64,000 bases of DNA from Orbilia blumenaviensis (GCA_036872755.1 JAVHNS010000003.1:2542001-2606000); one strand, 5' to 3'; positions 41,250 to 55,644 are shown, counted from the stretch's first letter. Translations and numbers: made by a program. The notes: generated from the sequence alone by a model not told the origin.

Positions 41250-41492
41250 TATTAGAATATTATATTCAGAGTAGTTAAACAAACTACTTTATATATAATT
41301 TCTTTAAATTTTTATATAATTTATTAATTAGAGTAATTTTAACCTTCTATATATTTAAACTACTTTTTATATAATTAACTTACAAACCACCTTATATATA
41401 ATTTATTTATATATATAAACCCTAATTAAAGATATTACTAAATTTAGCAGACTTTGTTTAATACACTTCACTTGACCCCATCAATTCTGACA
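41250..41492 (+). repeat. B3 3' LTR
   Basis: It starts TATTAGAATATTATATTCAG and ends CCATCAATTCTGACA; 243 bp. The last 60 bases are nearly unmutated. Confidence 0.82.
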
Positions 41493-41706
41493 ATAAATTA
41501 TTTTATATATAATTTTTTTAATCTTTTATATAATTTTTTAATTAAAATAATTTTGATTTTTTATATATTTAAATTATTTTTTATATAATTAATTTATAGA
41601 CTATCTTACATATAGTTTATTTATATATATAAATTTTAACTGAAAATATTATTAAATTTAGTAGACTTTGTTTAATATACTTTATTTAATCCTATCAATT
41701 CTGATA
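41493..41706 (+). repeat. Second, 5'-truncated family B LTR in tandem
   Basis: It follows the B3 LTR immediately. The sequence corresponds to the B LTR from about base 30 onward and ends CTATCAATTCTGATA. It may be the far LTR of B2 left after loss of the intervening interior. Confidence 0.7.
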
Positions 41707-44078
41707 CTAATTATTATTAAAATTTTAATATATAATCTTTTCTTAAATTCTTAATATTTTTATATTTTAATTTTTATTTAATTTCCATTTTTTATTTTAA
41801 TTTTTTATTATTATAAATTGTTATATTATGATTATTAATATAAATAAATTAAAATTTTTATTCTTTTTTAATATATATATATTATTTTATAAGATTCTTT
41901 TATGTTTATATGTTTTTGAAATTTTAATAAATTTAATTTATTATTTAATTTTGTTAAATATAATGTTGTATATTTCTAAAAAATAATATAAATTATTTTA
42001 TTTAAAAAAGTAATAATAATCATTATTTTATTTAAAAAAGTAATAATAATAATTATTTTTGAATTTTTTTTAATGTTTTAATATTCTTATTGTTTTTTCT
42101 TTTTTGAGGATAAAAAGTTTTTTTTTTTAATTTATTTATTTTTATATAATAAAATTAATTTTTATAATATTTTTTTTATTTATTTAAATTATTTTGAATT
42201 TTTGTAATTTTTTTTTTAAATCTTTTTTTAATTTTCTTTTAAATTTTTTTTTTATTTTATTTAAATTTCTTTTTAATAGATTATTTAACAGGGTAATTTT
42301 TTATAATATAATTAAATTTTTTACAAAAATAATATTTTAAATTATATAATTTGTTTTTTTTTCTAATTTTTATTAAATTTATTAATTTATATTTTTCAAT
42401 TATTATATTTATATTAATTATATTGTTAATCTAATATTTTTTAATTTAATTTTTTTATTATTTAAATTTATTATGTTAACTTTTTTTTTGTTAATTATTT
42501 AACTTTTCTATAATTTTTATTACTTTAGTAATTAATTTATTATTTATATTTATTTGTAAATAATTAAAAATTATTTATGTAGTTATAACTTTAATATTTA
42601 TAATTAATTTTATTTTATATATACTTATGAAATTTATATTACTAATTTCTATATTATTTTTAAACATTATTCTCAATTTTAACTATTGTTAATTAAAAGT
42701 AATTCTAAATATTTAAATTTAAAACATATTTTATTAATTTTATTTATAAATATAAATTTTTTGATTATTATTTTTTTAAATTTTGATTAAGTTATTTCTA
42801 ATTTCATTGATGGTAATAATTAGCTTGTTGTTGTGATATGTAATTTTTTTATAATTATATTAACTTATTTAACTATATCTTTTTATTTATAATTAAATTG
42901 TAAATTTTATTAGTTAAATATAAATTTTATTAGTTAAATTTAAATTTTATCATTATAATATAACTTTATTTCTTTTATTTTTATAAATTAAAATTTTTTA
43001 TTTTTAATATCAAATTATTTTTTTTTATTTTTTAAATTGTTTATCTTTTTAAATAGATTATTTGTTATTTATATTAATTTTATAATTTTAATTTTATTTA
43101 TTTAAAATTTTATTTTTAAATTTATTACTTTGTTAAAATATGTCTATTTTCTTTTAAACATTTTTTTTATTTTTATTTTAGGTTTTGGTTAGATATAATA
43201 ATAATATTTCTTTAATTTTTAAATCTTTTAATATAAACTTTAACAATATCATAAAATTATAATATTACTTTACCTAATATACTTTTTTTTTTCTATATTT
43301 TTATCATAAAAATTTTTAAATTTTCCATATTAATCAAATAACATTATATTAATTACCTTTTTAACCTATTTCTAAAATCTTTTTATTATTTTAGAAATGA
43401 TTAATTTAGTTTATTAAATCATTCATTTTATTCTTTTTATAAAGTTATTAATTTTTATATTTTTATTACTATTAATATATTAATATAAAATGTGAATTAA
43501 TATATTAATAATCTTTTTAATTATATTCTCTAAATTTATATATAATAACTTCAATGCGTAATATGCAATGCATACAACACAGGTTTTTCATAACGCAAGT
43601 ATCATTCCACTACATTTTATTTAATAAATAAAATATATTTTCTAATAAATATTTAATATTCTAATAATAAAGTATTTTTTTTATGATATTTAAAATAATA
43701 AATTTAATAATTTTAATTAAAAATAATAAAATTATATTAATATTAAATCATAAAATTTATATAATAATATAAAAATGAATTTAAATTTTATAATAAATAA
43801 TAATAAAAATAAAGATAACTTAAAAAATCTTATAATAATTATTTTTAATATATAAATATTACCCTTAATAATAAAATAATAAACATATAAAAATAATTTT
43901 ATTATTTAGTAATTTAATTTCTTTATCTTTAATATTTTATTTATTATAATTAATATATATATTTAATTAAAAAATTATTTTTTTAAAATTTTTTATATAT
44001 ATTTTTATATACATTTTATATAATATAAAATAAAATTTATTTTAAAATATATTATTATTTTTTTAATTAATATAAATA
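41707..44078. other. Unclassified T-rich stretch, no gene found
   Basis: About 2.4 kb with strong strand asymmetry: the + strand is rich in T from about 41870 to 43200, with G persisting more than C. No match to families A, B or C was recognised. It could be the interior of the divergent minus-strand B-type element whose LTR ends at 58351, or an unrelated element. A short island of mixed composition lies at about 43550-43615. No open frame is convincing. Confidence 0.4.
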
Positions 44079-45423
44079 CTCTTGAGGAAAAGGCTATTCT
44101 ATAGCAACCATCAAACAACCATTGAAAAACTAGCAAACCATTTTTCAATTTTCAATAATTAGGTCATGTAAGCCAATTGATTTAATAATCTTTATTTAAT
44201 AATTAAATAATTAAAATTTTGTTATAGGATAATTATTAAAAATTAATAATTAGTTATTATTATAATTATTATTATAATTATTATTATAATTATTAAATAA
44301 TTATTTAATAATTATTTTTTATTGATAATTTTATTAATTTATGGTGATTATAACATATAATTTACAATATTTAGTAGATTATTTAATAATTAATAAAATA
44401 ATTAGTAAAATAACTAATAAAACAGTTAATAAAATAACTAGTAAAATAATTAATAAAACAACTAATAATAGTTAATATAGCAATTAGTAAAGCAACTAAT
44501 AAGGTAGCTAGTGAAGTATTTAGCAAGTTGGCAATTAGTACAGTAGTTTGTTAGTATGATAGTTAGTTAGTATGGCAGCTAGCTAGCTAATACAGTAGTT
44601 AGGAAAGTAACTAGTAAGGTAATTAGTGGAGTATTTAGCAAGTTAGTAATTAGTGTAATAGTTAGTATGGTAGTTAATATGGCAGTTAATATGGTAGTTA
44701 ATATAGTAATTAGTAAAGTAGTTAGTAAAATAATTAATAAAGTATTTAGTAAGTTAGTAGTTAGTATGGTAGTTAGTTAGTTGGTTTGTGAGATGGTAGA
44801 ATGATGATAAATTAAAAAAAAAATTAAAAATTAAGTAATAAATTAATTAAAAATAATTTTAAAAATAAATTTTAAAATTATTTTTATATATATTATATAA
44901 TTAATTTATATATAAAAATTAAATTAAATTAAAATTAAATAAAAAAAGAGTTTTATTACTGAAAACCATTACATAATTTATTAATAAAATTTATAATTAA
45001 AATAATTAAAATAATTAAAATAATTAAAAAAATTAAAATAATTAAAATAATTAAAATAATTAAAATAATATAAAAAAATATTTTAAGAATTGTAATAATA
45101 ATTATTAGAAAACTATAATTTTATAATAGCAAAAACTAATAAAAATTAATAATTAAAATTGTTGTATAATTATTATAAAATAATTATTATACTAATAAAA
45201 AACAATTAAAAAAATAATTTTTTTAATAAATTACTATTAATTATTAATATAATTTTTAAATAATTTTCATATTATTAATTTATAATTTAATAATTATTAT
45301 AAAACTATTAATAAATTTACTATATAACAATTATTATAATTATAAATTTACAGTAATTAAATTAATAATAAACCACCCAACTATTGTCTACTAGTTATTC
45401 AATTTTTAGCTTTGTCTTAAGAG
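44079..45423. mobile_element. D2: TA-duplicating DNA element
   Basis: The ends are CTCTTGAGGAAAAGG and CTTTGTCTTAAGAG with TA on each side. The orientation is opposite to D1: the GGAAAAG end is on the left here and on the right in D1. The centre has AT arrays and a long array of TAGTAAAGTAGCTAG-like 8-12 bp units (about 44380-44790), complementary in type to the CTAGCTGCCATA array of D1. It is 1345 bp with no transposase. Confidence 0.8.
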
Positions 45424-45495
45424 TATTAATTTTTTAATTTTTTCAATAATTTTAAAAAATTATATATTTATAATAAAAATTTTCGTTTTATTAAA
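45424..45495. other. AT-rich host DNA between D2 and C8
   Basis: A 72-bp AT-rich flank with no recognisable feature beyond the TA that borders D2. Confidence 0.4.
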
Positions 45496-45807
45496 TGCCC
45501 GACTGCATTTATGCAGGAGGGTTAGAGTTAAATCAGTACGAGGCGCAATCCATACTAAATCTGCCAAAAAATGTGTTGTTTTTAACTTAAACAAATTTTT
45601 TTTGAAATTTTTCTATATAAATTTATATAAAATTTTTTAAATCTTAACAAATTATGTTATTATTTTTTTGATTTTAATATTTTTATAATCTTATCAAAAT
45701 TAAATTTTATTTAAATTATAAAAAAATATATACTATTATCTCTTTCATGTACAATTAAGATTCAAGATATTGCAGTTAGGTTTGAGTACTGCACAGCAGC
45801 CTCCTAG
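45496..45807 (+). mobile_element. C8: internally deleted Helitron-like element (312 bp)
   Basis: The start TGCCCGACTGCATTTATGCA follows A45495. The end reads CTGCACAGCAGCCTCCTAG before T45808. Both termini are well preserved, but the middle, including most of the AT microsatellite, is gone. This is the shortest copy and shows how little internal sequence is present in some copies. Confidence 0.87.
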
Positions 45808-46403
45808 TTAAAATATTTTATTTATATAAATATTTATAAACTATTTCAAAATTATTAATAAATTAAAATTATTTTTACAATATATTTTTTGTTAATTAAT
45901 TAATATAAATATTATAAATTTTTTATAATATTTATTAATAAAAATAACAATAAATAAATATTAATATTTAATTTACATGTTTTTATTTTATAATAATTAC
46001 TTTTATAACAAAAAACTTTTTAAATATAGTATTTTTAATTATAAAAAATTAAGATTTAAATTTTATAAAGAAAATTTATTATTAAATATATTAAATATTG
46101 TAAACATATTTATGAATATTATTAATTAATTTAAAAAATAATAATTAATATTTTAAGTAATATAAATATTTTATAAATTTATATTAAATAATTTTTGAAA
46201 ATACTTTTTATTTAATATAATTAATTAAGAAAAAGTTATTTATAATTTATAATATTATATATCATATATTCTGAAACATAATATTTTTTAATCAATTTTT
46301 ATTATAATATTTTATATTTTTATAATAATTATAAATGAAAATATTTAAAATTATTATTTTAAATATTATTTTTAATAAAATAATAAATATATTAATATAT
46401 ATA
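45808..46403. other. AT-rich host DNA left of A2, no gene
   Basis: AT-rich flank into which A2 inserted; it should continue at 56836 beyond A2. It is not assigned to a family. Its last five bases ATATA are the A2 target duplication. Confidence 0.4.
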
Positions 46404-46970
46404 TGTCACGGCCAGCCATATTAGGTATGTCTTGGCGTATCAAACATAAGCCTGTTTGGCTCTGGATTTAACTTACAAATTAGATTTATAATATAAATAT
46501 TTGAATTATAAATTTAGAAATAAATTAAGCCAAAACTAGACCATTTATAAATATATTATATTAATAATATATTTTTAAAATAAATTATATATAAAATATT
46601 ATATATAATTTAATATATTATATATATATAATATTTATTTAAACATATAATATTTAAAATTTATAAATAATTTATATTTATATAAATAATATTTATATAT
46701 ATAAAAATTTTTAAATAATAATAATTTTAAAATTTTTTTTTAAATTTTATTAATCAATTTATTAATATTTAATATATTTTATTTATTATTTTTATTTATT
46801 AAATTTAATATTTTTTTATTAAAAATTATATTATTTAATATTTTTATATTTTATTTAATTTATTTTAAAAAAATAATTTAAATATTTTAAATTAAAAATA
46901 TAATTAATTAAAAAATATTAAATTATTTTAAATATTTTTTATTTAAAAAATATTTAGAATAAATATAATA
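46404..46970 (+). repeat. A2 5' LTR
   Basis: It begins TGTCACGGCCAGCCATATTAG, the best preserved start of the family. The first 170 bases keep C and G, while the remainder is nearly all A and T and ends AAATATAATA. Confidence 0.87.
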
Positions 46971-47598
46971 TTTTAATTAATTTAATTTTTAATAATAAAA
47001 TAAAAATTATATATTAAATATTAATAAAATAACTTTTATAACACATAAAAGATTTTTAATATTATTTATAAATAATAAAATTTAAATTTATTTAATATAA
47101 AAATTAATTTTTTAACTATAATATTAATAAAAAAAAAATATAAATTAATAAAATAATTTTAAAATAAATTATTTTATTTTAATTAAAATTAATTTTTAAT
47201 ATAAAATAAATATAAATTATATAAATTAATAATTTACTTAAACAAAGAAATATTAAATATATTAATATTGTAATTAGTATAAAGCTGATAATTGATTTTT
47301 TTATAAAATATAAATAAATATTTAATAGAATTATAAATTTTTTGAATATAATAATTAGTATTTAAAAATAATTTTAATTTAAAAATAAAATTAGAAAGGA
47401 AGATATGGAATTTATATTAAAATAAATTATTGTAGATTTTTAAAAGGAATTGGAAGTTTTAAAAAAAAAATTTATAAAAAAATATAATAAAAAATAAATA
47501 GAATTTAATAAAAAAAAATAAAATTTTAAAAATATAAAAATTAAATTTAATAAAAAAAAAATTAAAATTAATATTAATAAAATATTATAAATTAAAAA
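46971..47598 (+). other. A2 interior, 5' part (AT-rich, no gene)
   Basis: Degraded interior corresponding to A1 1395-2690. Short stretches with G (GAAAGGAAGATATGG near 47395) remain, but no frame can be followed. Confidence 0.6.
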
Positions 47599-48461
47599 CT
47601 AGGAAGCTGCTGTGCAGCACTCAAACCTGACTGTAGCATTTTGATTTTAAATGAATATATTATAATCAATATAGGTATTAATATATTGATATAATAATTA
47701 ATATAAAATATGATAATTAATATAATAATTAATATTATAATTAATATAATGATTAATATAATAATTGATATAATTATTAATATAATAATTAATATAATAA
47801 TTAATATAATAATTAATATAATAATTAATATAATAATTAATATAATAATTAATATAATTTTTGTATATATTACGTGACGATTTTTGACATTAAAACTATT
47901 TTTTATTTAATTTTTATTTAATTCTTATTTAATTTAATTTAATTTTGAAAATTTTGTGATGTTATTTAATTATCTGATTATGTAACTATTTTATATATAA
48001 AAATTAAATTAAATTAAAATAAAATTAAATAAAAATTAAATAAAAAATAATTTTAAAATTGAAAATTGTTATGTAATTTAAGTTTTATTAAAAGTAATAA
48101 AATTAAAAAAAATAAAAAAATATAAAGAAAGAAAATGAAAGAATGGTGGTTTGTAAAAAGTTAGATAAATAATTAAAGAAAATTATATTAAAATTTTAAA
48201 AATAAAAATTTAAAAAAATAAAAATAGTAATTATAAATTTTAAATTTAATTTTATAATTTTCTTAATAATTTTTTATTAAGATTTAAAAATTAATATTAA
48301 AATTATTAAAATTTTAAAAATATTATATAAATTTATATGATAAAAATGAGTTTTGAAAATTTTTAAATTGGTTAAAAATAATATATTTTTTATTAGATCT
48401 GGTATGGATCACACCCTCGCGCGGAAGTTCAACTTTAACCTTCCTGTAAAGCAATTGGGTA
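47599..48461 (-). mobile_element. C9: Helitron-like element, inverted, empty site in A1
   Basis: On the + strand it runs from CTAGGAAGCTGCTGTGCAGC to CAATTGGGTA (mutated CAGTCGGGCA). The flanks join as ATTAAAAA|TTTAATAAAATATT, found intact in A1 at about 2675-2695. It is 863 bp and includes an array of TAATATAATAATTAATATAA units next to the 3' terminus. The inner part is heavily mutated. Confidence 0.87.
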
Positions 48462-50559
48462 TTTAATAAAATATTTTAATAAATTAAAAAAATTTAATTA
48501 TTTTTTTTATTAATTTTTTATTTATTTCAAAGTTTAAATTAATAGATTTTTTAATAATTATTATAAAATTATTTTTATTAAAATATATTTAAAAGATTTA
48601 ATTTTTTAAATATTTATTAATTATAATATTTATTACCTAAAATATAAAAATAAATTTAATTTAATTATTAAAAAATTAATAACTAATTTTAAAACTTTTA
48701 CTATTTTTTTTCAATAATAATATAAATAAAATAATAAAATTAATTAAATAAAAAAAAAATTTAATAATATAAAATAAATTAATTTAATATAAAAATATTT
48801 TAATAAATTTAATTAAATTATATTTTTTATAACATAAAATAAATTTAATTAAATTATATTTTTTATAACATAAAATAAATTTAATATTTATTACAAAATT
48901 AAAAAAAAACTTAAATATAATTTTAAATTTTTAAATTTTATTTAAAAAATAATAATATAAACTTATAAATCATATAAATATATAAAAAATAATTATCAAA
49001 ATTAATAATATTATATAAAAAAATAAAAATAAAAAAAAATTTAATTATTATTATAATAAATTAAAATTTAAAAACAAAAAAAAAAATTTTATTTAAAATA
49101 AAAATTATAATTATAAAAAAAATAGGAATTGGTGTAAGAATAAAAATAAAAATTTTATTCCAAATAAAATTTTTAATTTAATTTTTATAAATTTTAATAT
49201 AATTTAATATAATTATTTATATAATAAAAAATTTAAAAAATTAAAATTTAATAATTTTATTTATTATAATTATAATAAATTAAAATATATTATTAAAAAT
49301 TATAAAAAATTATAATAAAATAATATATTTTAATAATATAAAAATATTAAATTTATAAATATTAATTTTTTATTATTATTTATTATAAAAAAAATTTAAA
49401 TAATATATTAATTTATTTTTTAAAAAATTAAATAATTTTAATAATAAATTTTTAAATAAATTTTAAATTATTTAATTATTTTTAATTAATTTATAAATAT
49501 TTTTAAATTTATTATTTAAGAAAAAAAAATTAAACTTAAAATTATTTTAATTATTTATAATTTAATTTTTTAAAAATATTATTAACTTTAAAATAATTTA
49601 ATGTTTAAAATTTATTTAAATTATAAAAAATGTTTTAATAAATAATTTATTTAAAAATATATATTTAAAAGAATTTATTATATTTATTTAATTTATATTG
49701 ATTTTATATTATGAAATTTTAAAATTTATTTATGATTTATTAATATAATAAAAGATTTTTTTATTAAAATAAATTTATTATTTATTTATAATTAAATTTT
49801 TTATAAAATATTTAAATAATAAAAAAAAAATTTATAAAAAAGTTTTTTTTAATTTTTTAATTATATTTTATAAAAATTAAAATAATAAGAAAATTTTTAT
49901 TTTTAAAATTTATATTAATAATATAATTTTTATAAAATTTGAAAAAAAATAAGTTTAATATATAAATTATTAAAAAAAAATTTATAATTAATATAAAAAT
50001 TATAATTATATAATTTAAAATTAATTAAATTATAAATATTTAAATTATTATATTATTTTTCTTATTAAATATATTAAATATAAATACACTAAAAACAAAA
50101 AATAATCCTTTTTTAAAAAATATTAAAATATCCTTTTTTATATTAATAACAATTTTTATAAAATTGATTTTACAAAAAATTAAAAAACCTACTATAAAGG
50201 AATTGAAAATATTAATTCTTCTATTATTTACAAATAAATTAATAAAATTAAATATATTATTTCAAAATATTAAAAAATTATTTTCAATTATTATTTATAT
50301 AAAAATTGATTTTTAAATATAAAATTCTATAACCACACTTTTTATTTTTGCAATTTTTATCATAATAAATGGAATTTATATATTAAATATTTTAACTTTG
50401 TTTAATTTATTTTTTATAATTTTAATACCTTTTTTAATTATAAAAAATACTTTTGTTAATATTTTTTTTAAATTATTATTTAACTTTTAATTTACTAAGA
50501 TATTTATATTAATTAATTTAATATTAATTATAAGAAAGAAATTATAGAATATTATTGAA
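48462..50559 (+). other. A2 interior (AT-rich, no gene)
   Basis: Collinear with A1 2690-5440, and contains the empty site for C2 near 49775. No surviving frame. Confidence 0.7.
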
Positions 50560-50830
50560 AAAATAAATACTATTGTACAACCAGTATTAAACATATCACC
50601 AAACACAGCTTAATCAAAAAAGAAAATCGCCGATGCCAACTCTGCAGAAAACCAGCTGTTTACTCATTTTATGGAAGATACGACCTTTGTATCAATCACC
50701 CACGAAACCACCTTCACACTTCTTACAAATGGATACTTGGAAACAATTATGATGGATATCCTAAAGACCCCCTATGAATTGGTTTTTGGATTCCCTTAAT
50801 TAGAAAAATATAACCTAAATATTAACTAAA
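50560..50830 (+). pseudogene. Low-mutation patch of the A2 interior with a coding frame
   Basis: A small island retains C and G in both strands. From 50614 to 50799 one frame is open for 61 codons, ending TAA, with balanced composition (ANSAENQLFTHFMEDTTFV, then YLETIMMDILKTPYELVFGF). The upstream frame reads VLNISPNTA before a stop. A1 5505-5620 and 6190-6260 align base by base with most C and G converted to T and A, so this is ancestral A-family coding sequence. No domain was recognised; the position in the 5' half would suit gag or early pol. Confidence 0.6.
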
Positions 50831-53800
50831 AAATTTATCATTTTAAATTCACAAGATACAATTATAAAAAGATTTATTTTAAAATCCAATTAAATAATTA
50901 ATTTTTAAAAAAAATTCATCACCAACTTACCTAGCATATATTACAAAAAAAAATTAATAATTGTTTTCAAAATAAATTTTATTTTATTAAATATATTTTT
51001 ATTAAAATATAAAAAATTAATAAAAAAAAAAAAAATTTTAAATTAAATTTTTAAAAATAATAAATTAATTTTCTAATTTTTAAATAAAAAAATTTTTTTA
51101 TTAAAAATTAATTAATTTATATATTATATTTTTTTAAAAAAAAAAATTTAATTAAAATTTTTATTTATATATATATATATAAAAAAAAAATTACAATTTT
51201 ATATAGATATATTAATAAAAATTTTTATAATAAATTTATCCAATTTTCAAATTTATTTATAAAACATTTTATATTATTTATATTAAAATTTAATAAAAAA
51301 TTATAAATATATATTAATTATAAAAGTTTAAATAATATTATAATTAAAAATATTAAATTTTTATTATTAATAAATAAATTTTTTAATTATTTAATAAATA
51401 TAAATTATTTTATTAAATTAAATATTATTAATATTTATTATAATATTAAAATAAATTTAAAAAAAAAATAAAAAATAATTTTTTAATATTATTATAATTT
51501 ATTTAAATATTTAATTATATTATTTAAATTAATTAATATATTAATTTTTTTTTAAATTTTTATAAATTATATATTTTAAAAATATATAAATATTATTTAT
51601 ATTATTTATTTAAATAATATTTTAATTTTTAATAAAATATTAAAAAAATATAAAAAAATATTAACACAATATTAAAATTTTTTTAAAATTATAATTTATA
51701 TATAATATTAAATAAATTAAAATTTATTATTATTAAATATAAATTTTTAAAAATTATAATTATTTTAAATAAAATTAAAATAAATTTTAAAAAAATTTAA
51801 ATTATTTAAAATTAATTTTTTTTAAAAATATTAAAAAAATATAATTATTTTTTAAACTTTATAATTATTATTAATAATTTATTTAAAAATATAATTTTAT
51901 ATTAATAATATTTTCTAAATTTATTAAAAAATAATTAAAATTTAAAATAATATTTAAAAAAATATTTTATTTTAATTTTTATTTTTAAATTTTATAATTT
52001 AAAATTATTTATTAAGATTAAAATTAATATTTTTATAGTAATATTAAAAATTTATTTATTTTAATTTTATAAAAATAAATAATAATATTTTATTATTTAT
52101 ATTTTTTATAAATTTAATATAATATAATTATAATATGTTATTTATAATAAAGAATTAATAATTATTATAGAAATATATTAAAAATAATATATTTATTTTT
52201 AAAATAAAAAATTTTTATCATTTTATTTAATTATAAAAATTTTATTTATTTTCTAATTATAAAGAAATTTAATAAATAATAAGTTTAATAATAAAAATTT
52301 TTTAATAAATATAATATAAAAATAATATATTTTTAAAAAAAAAAAATATTTTTGTAAATATAATAAATAAAAAATTAAATTTCATTAAAAATATTAAATT
52401 TAATAAAAAAATAATTTTTAAATATAATAATATTAAAAATTAAATTTTTATTAATAAATTTTTAAATTTAATAAAATATAATATTAAAAATAATTTTTAA
52501 TAAAAAATCCTTAAAATTTATAAATAAAATTTTATCATATAATAAATTTTAAAAACAAAAAATATATTTTTTTGTTTTAAATTAATTAATAAAATTATTA
52601 TATTTTAAAATTTATTTTATATTTTAATTAAGAAATTTTAAAAAGAATTCATTTTTTTATATTATAATTATTTAATTTATAATTATTTTAAAATTAATTA
52701 TATTTAAAAATTTATTATAAAAACTTATTTTTAATTTTAAATAAAAAAATAAATTAAAATTTGTAATTTTTATTATAAAAATAAATTTAATTAATATAAA
52801 TTTTATAAAATTTTTTAATTATATAATATATTAAATATATTTTTTAAAATTATTATTTATAATTTTATATAAAAAATGTTTTTAATATAAAATTTTTTTA
52901 TTAATAAATTATATAATAAAATATTAATTATTATAAATAAATTAATAAAAATTATTATTTTTATTTTGTAAGATAGTTAATAAGGAATTAAAGAATTATA
53001 ATAAGTTTATTATAATTATGTTTTTTTTAAATATAGAATTTAATAAAAATATATTTTTGATTGTAATCTTCTTTTTATAAATAAATATTGGTAGTTAATT
53101 ATAAATTAAACTAATATTAAATTAAATATTGTAATTAAAGATTATATTTAAATAAATAAAGTTTTTAAAAAATTTATTTTTAAAATTTTTTTAATTATAT
53201 TTAAAATAATTAAATATTTTTTTTATTTATAATAAAATTTATTTATAATATTTTTTAATATTTAATTATTAAATATATTTTATATAAAATATTAAAAAAA
53301 TAAATGCCTAAAACTATTCTTCCCCCTTTTATATTAAAAAAAATTGTTTTTAAAATTAAAGAATATATGAAATTAATAAAAAATATTTATAATATTTTTA
53401 TAAAAAATTTTTAGTTTTTATAAAAAAAAATAAATTATTATTATAATAAATAATAAAAAAAAATTTTAAATTTTAAAAAAAAAGATAAAATATATTTGTT
53501 TATATAAAATTTAAAAATTAAATAATTTAATAAAAAATTTGATTTTTAGAAATTTAACTTGTATATAATTAAAAAAAAATTTAAAAAATATTATTTTAAA
53601 TTTGATATATTTAAATTAATATAAATATATAAAATATTTTATATTTTAATTTTAAAAAAAGTTTTTTTAGAATTTAAAAAAAATTTGAATAAAATTAAAA
53701 TTAAATATAATAATTATATAAAATATAAAATTAAAAAAATTTTTAATAAATTTAATAATAATAATAAATATTTTATTTATTAAATTATTTTTTATAGATT

Positions 53801-54684
53801 AAAAAATAATTTTTAATAATTAAAAAAAAATATTTTATTATAAATTATATAAAATTATCTTAAAAATAAAAATTTATTTTATTAACTTAATACTTTTACA
53901 TTTAAATGAAAATAAGAAAAATTTAAAAAAAATAAAGATTAATATATTTTATAAATTTTTAATTTATAAAAATATAATTTTTTTATTTAATCAATTTTTA
54001 TACTTATAAATTTTTTTTATAAATATTTATTTTTATAAATATATAATTTAAATAAATATTTATAATATTATTTATTTAATTATTTTTTAATTTTTTTTAA
54101 ATACCTTATTTCTTTAATTAACAAAATTTTATATTTTAATAATACTAATAAATAATTATATAAAAATTATATTAATAAAATAATATTATAAATTATTGGA
54201 GTTAATAATTTAGTATAAATTATAGTAAAATAATAAAATATAATTTGATTTAAAAATAAAAAATTATGAATATATAATAAAAAATTAATTAAAATTTTAA
54301 ATAATACCTTAAAAAAATTTTTTTATAAAAAATATAAAATAATTTTTATTTTATTTAATAAAAAAATTTATTATATTTATTAAAATATTGTAGAAGAAGT
54401 TAAATATTTTATTAAATATTAATAAATTTTTATTAATTTTTTTTTTAATAATTAAAGTATTTTTAAATATTATATTATTTTTTATAATTTTTTATTTTTT
54501 ATAAAAAAAAAATTTTCAATATTTTTATATAATTATTAAAATTTTAATAAATTAATATTTTAATTTAATTATAATAATATTAAATTTAATTAAAAATTTT
54601 ATAAATTTTATTTAATTTTTAATAATTTTTTAATATATTATTTTATATTAAATAAAAAAATTTTTTAATTTTTTTAATTTTTTA
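50831..54684 (+). other. A2 interior, 3' part (AT-rich, no gene)
   Basis: Collinear with A1 about 6290-10130. No surviving frame; long tracts lack C and G entirely. Confidence 0.7.
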
Positions 54685-55644
54685 TACCCGACTGCTTTAC
54701 AGGAGGATTAAAGTTAAACCTCCACACAAGAACGCGATCCATACCAAATCTAGCAAAAAATATATTATTTTTAACCAACTTAAAAATTTTCAAAACTCAT
54801 TTTTACCATACAAATTTATATAACATTTTTAAAATCTTAACAATCTTAACACTAATTTTTAAGTTTTGGTAAAAGTTACTAAAAAAATCACAAAGTTAAG
54901 TTCAAAATTTATAATCACCGTTTTTGTTTTTTTAAATCTCTATCTCTAAAATTTTAATATAATTTTTTTTAATTGTTTATTTAGTTTTTCACAAGCCGCT
55001 GTTCTTTCATTTTCTTTCTTTATATTTTTTTTATTTTTTTTTAATTTTATCACTTTTAATAAAAATCAAATCACATAACAACTTTCAATTTCAAAACTAT
55101 TTTTTATTTAATTTTTATTTAATTTTATTTTAATTTAATTTAGTTTTTGTATGCAAAATAATCACATAATCAAATAATTAAATAACATCACAAAATTTTC
55201 AAAATTAAATTAAATTAAATAAAAATTAAATAAAAATTAAATAAAAAATAGTTTTAACCTCGAAAATTGTTATGTGATACATACAAAAATTATATTAATT
55301 ATTATATTAATTATTATATTAATTATTATATTAATTATTATATTAATTATTATATTAATTATTATATTAATTATTATATTAATTATTATATTAATTATTA
55401 TATTAATTATTATATTAGTTATTATATTAATTATTATATTAATAATTATATCAATTATTATATTAATCATTATATTAATTATAATATTAATTATTATATT
55501 AATTATTATATTAATTATTATATTAATTATCATATTTTATATTGATTATTATATCAATATATTAATACCTATATTGATTATAATATATTCATTTAAAATT
55601 AAGATGTTGTAGTTGGGTTTGAGTGTTGCGCAGCAGTCTCTTAG
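54685..55644 (+). mobile_element. C10: Helitron-like element with expanded satellite
   Basis: The start TACCCGACTGC (TGCCC with one G-to-A) follows A54684. The end reads GTTGCGCAGCAGTCTCTTAG before T55645. The flanks join as AATTTTTTA|TTTTAAATTTTT, corresponding to the unbroken AATTTTTTATCTCAAATTTTT of A1 near 10115-10140, so no duplication was made. It is 960 bp, lengthened by the satellite at 55282-55535. Confidence 0.88.
55282..55535. repeat. 12-bp satellite TATATTAATTAT in C10
   Basis: About 21 near-perfect copies of a 12-bp unit. Apparent frames across it on both strands, such as a repeated Ile-Asn-Tyr-Tyr, are artefacts. Shorter arrays of the same unit sit at the same place in C1, C2 and C9. 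Confidence 0.95.

Larger units (their letters stand above)
33215..41492 (+). mobile_element. B3: family B LTR retrotransposon carrying C6 and C7
   Basis: The 5' LTR is about 33215-33454. It lacks a clean TGT start, reading TGTTAATTCAGAATACTATG. The 3' LTR is 41250-41492. The interior follows B1 with an internal loss of about 200 bp near 33590 and without H, C3 or I. The AT-rich, geneless interior gives the empty site for element I near 38950-38980. Two minus-oriented C elements (36255 and 39526) are inserted. No clear target duplication was seen, perhaps because the left end joins the relic F. Confidence 0.8.

Noticed and set aside
55267..55612. Overlapping frames on both strands rich in Ile, Asn and Tyr
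   Set aside because: All arise from the 12-bp satellite in C10, whose period is divisible by three.
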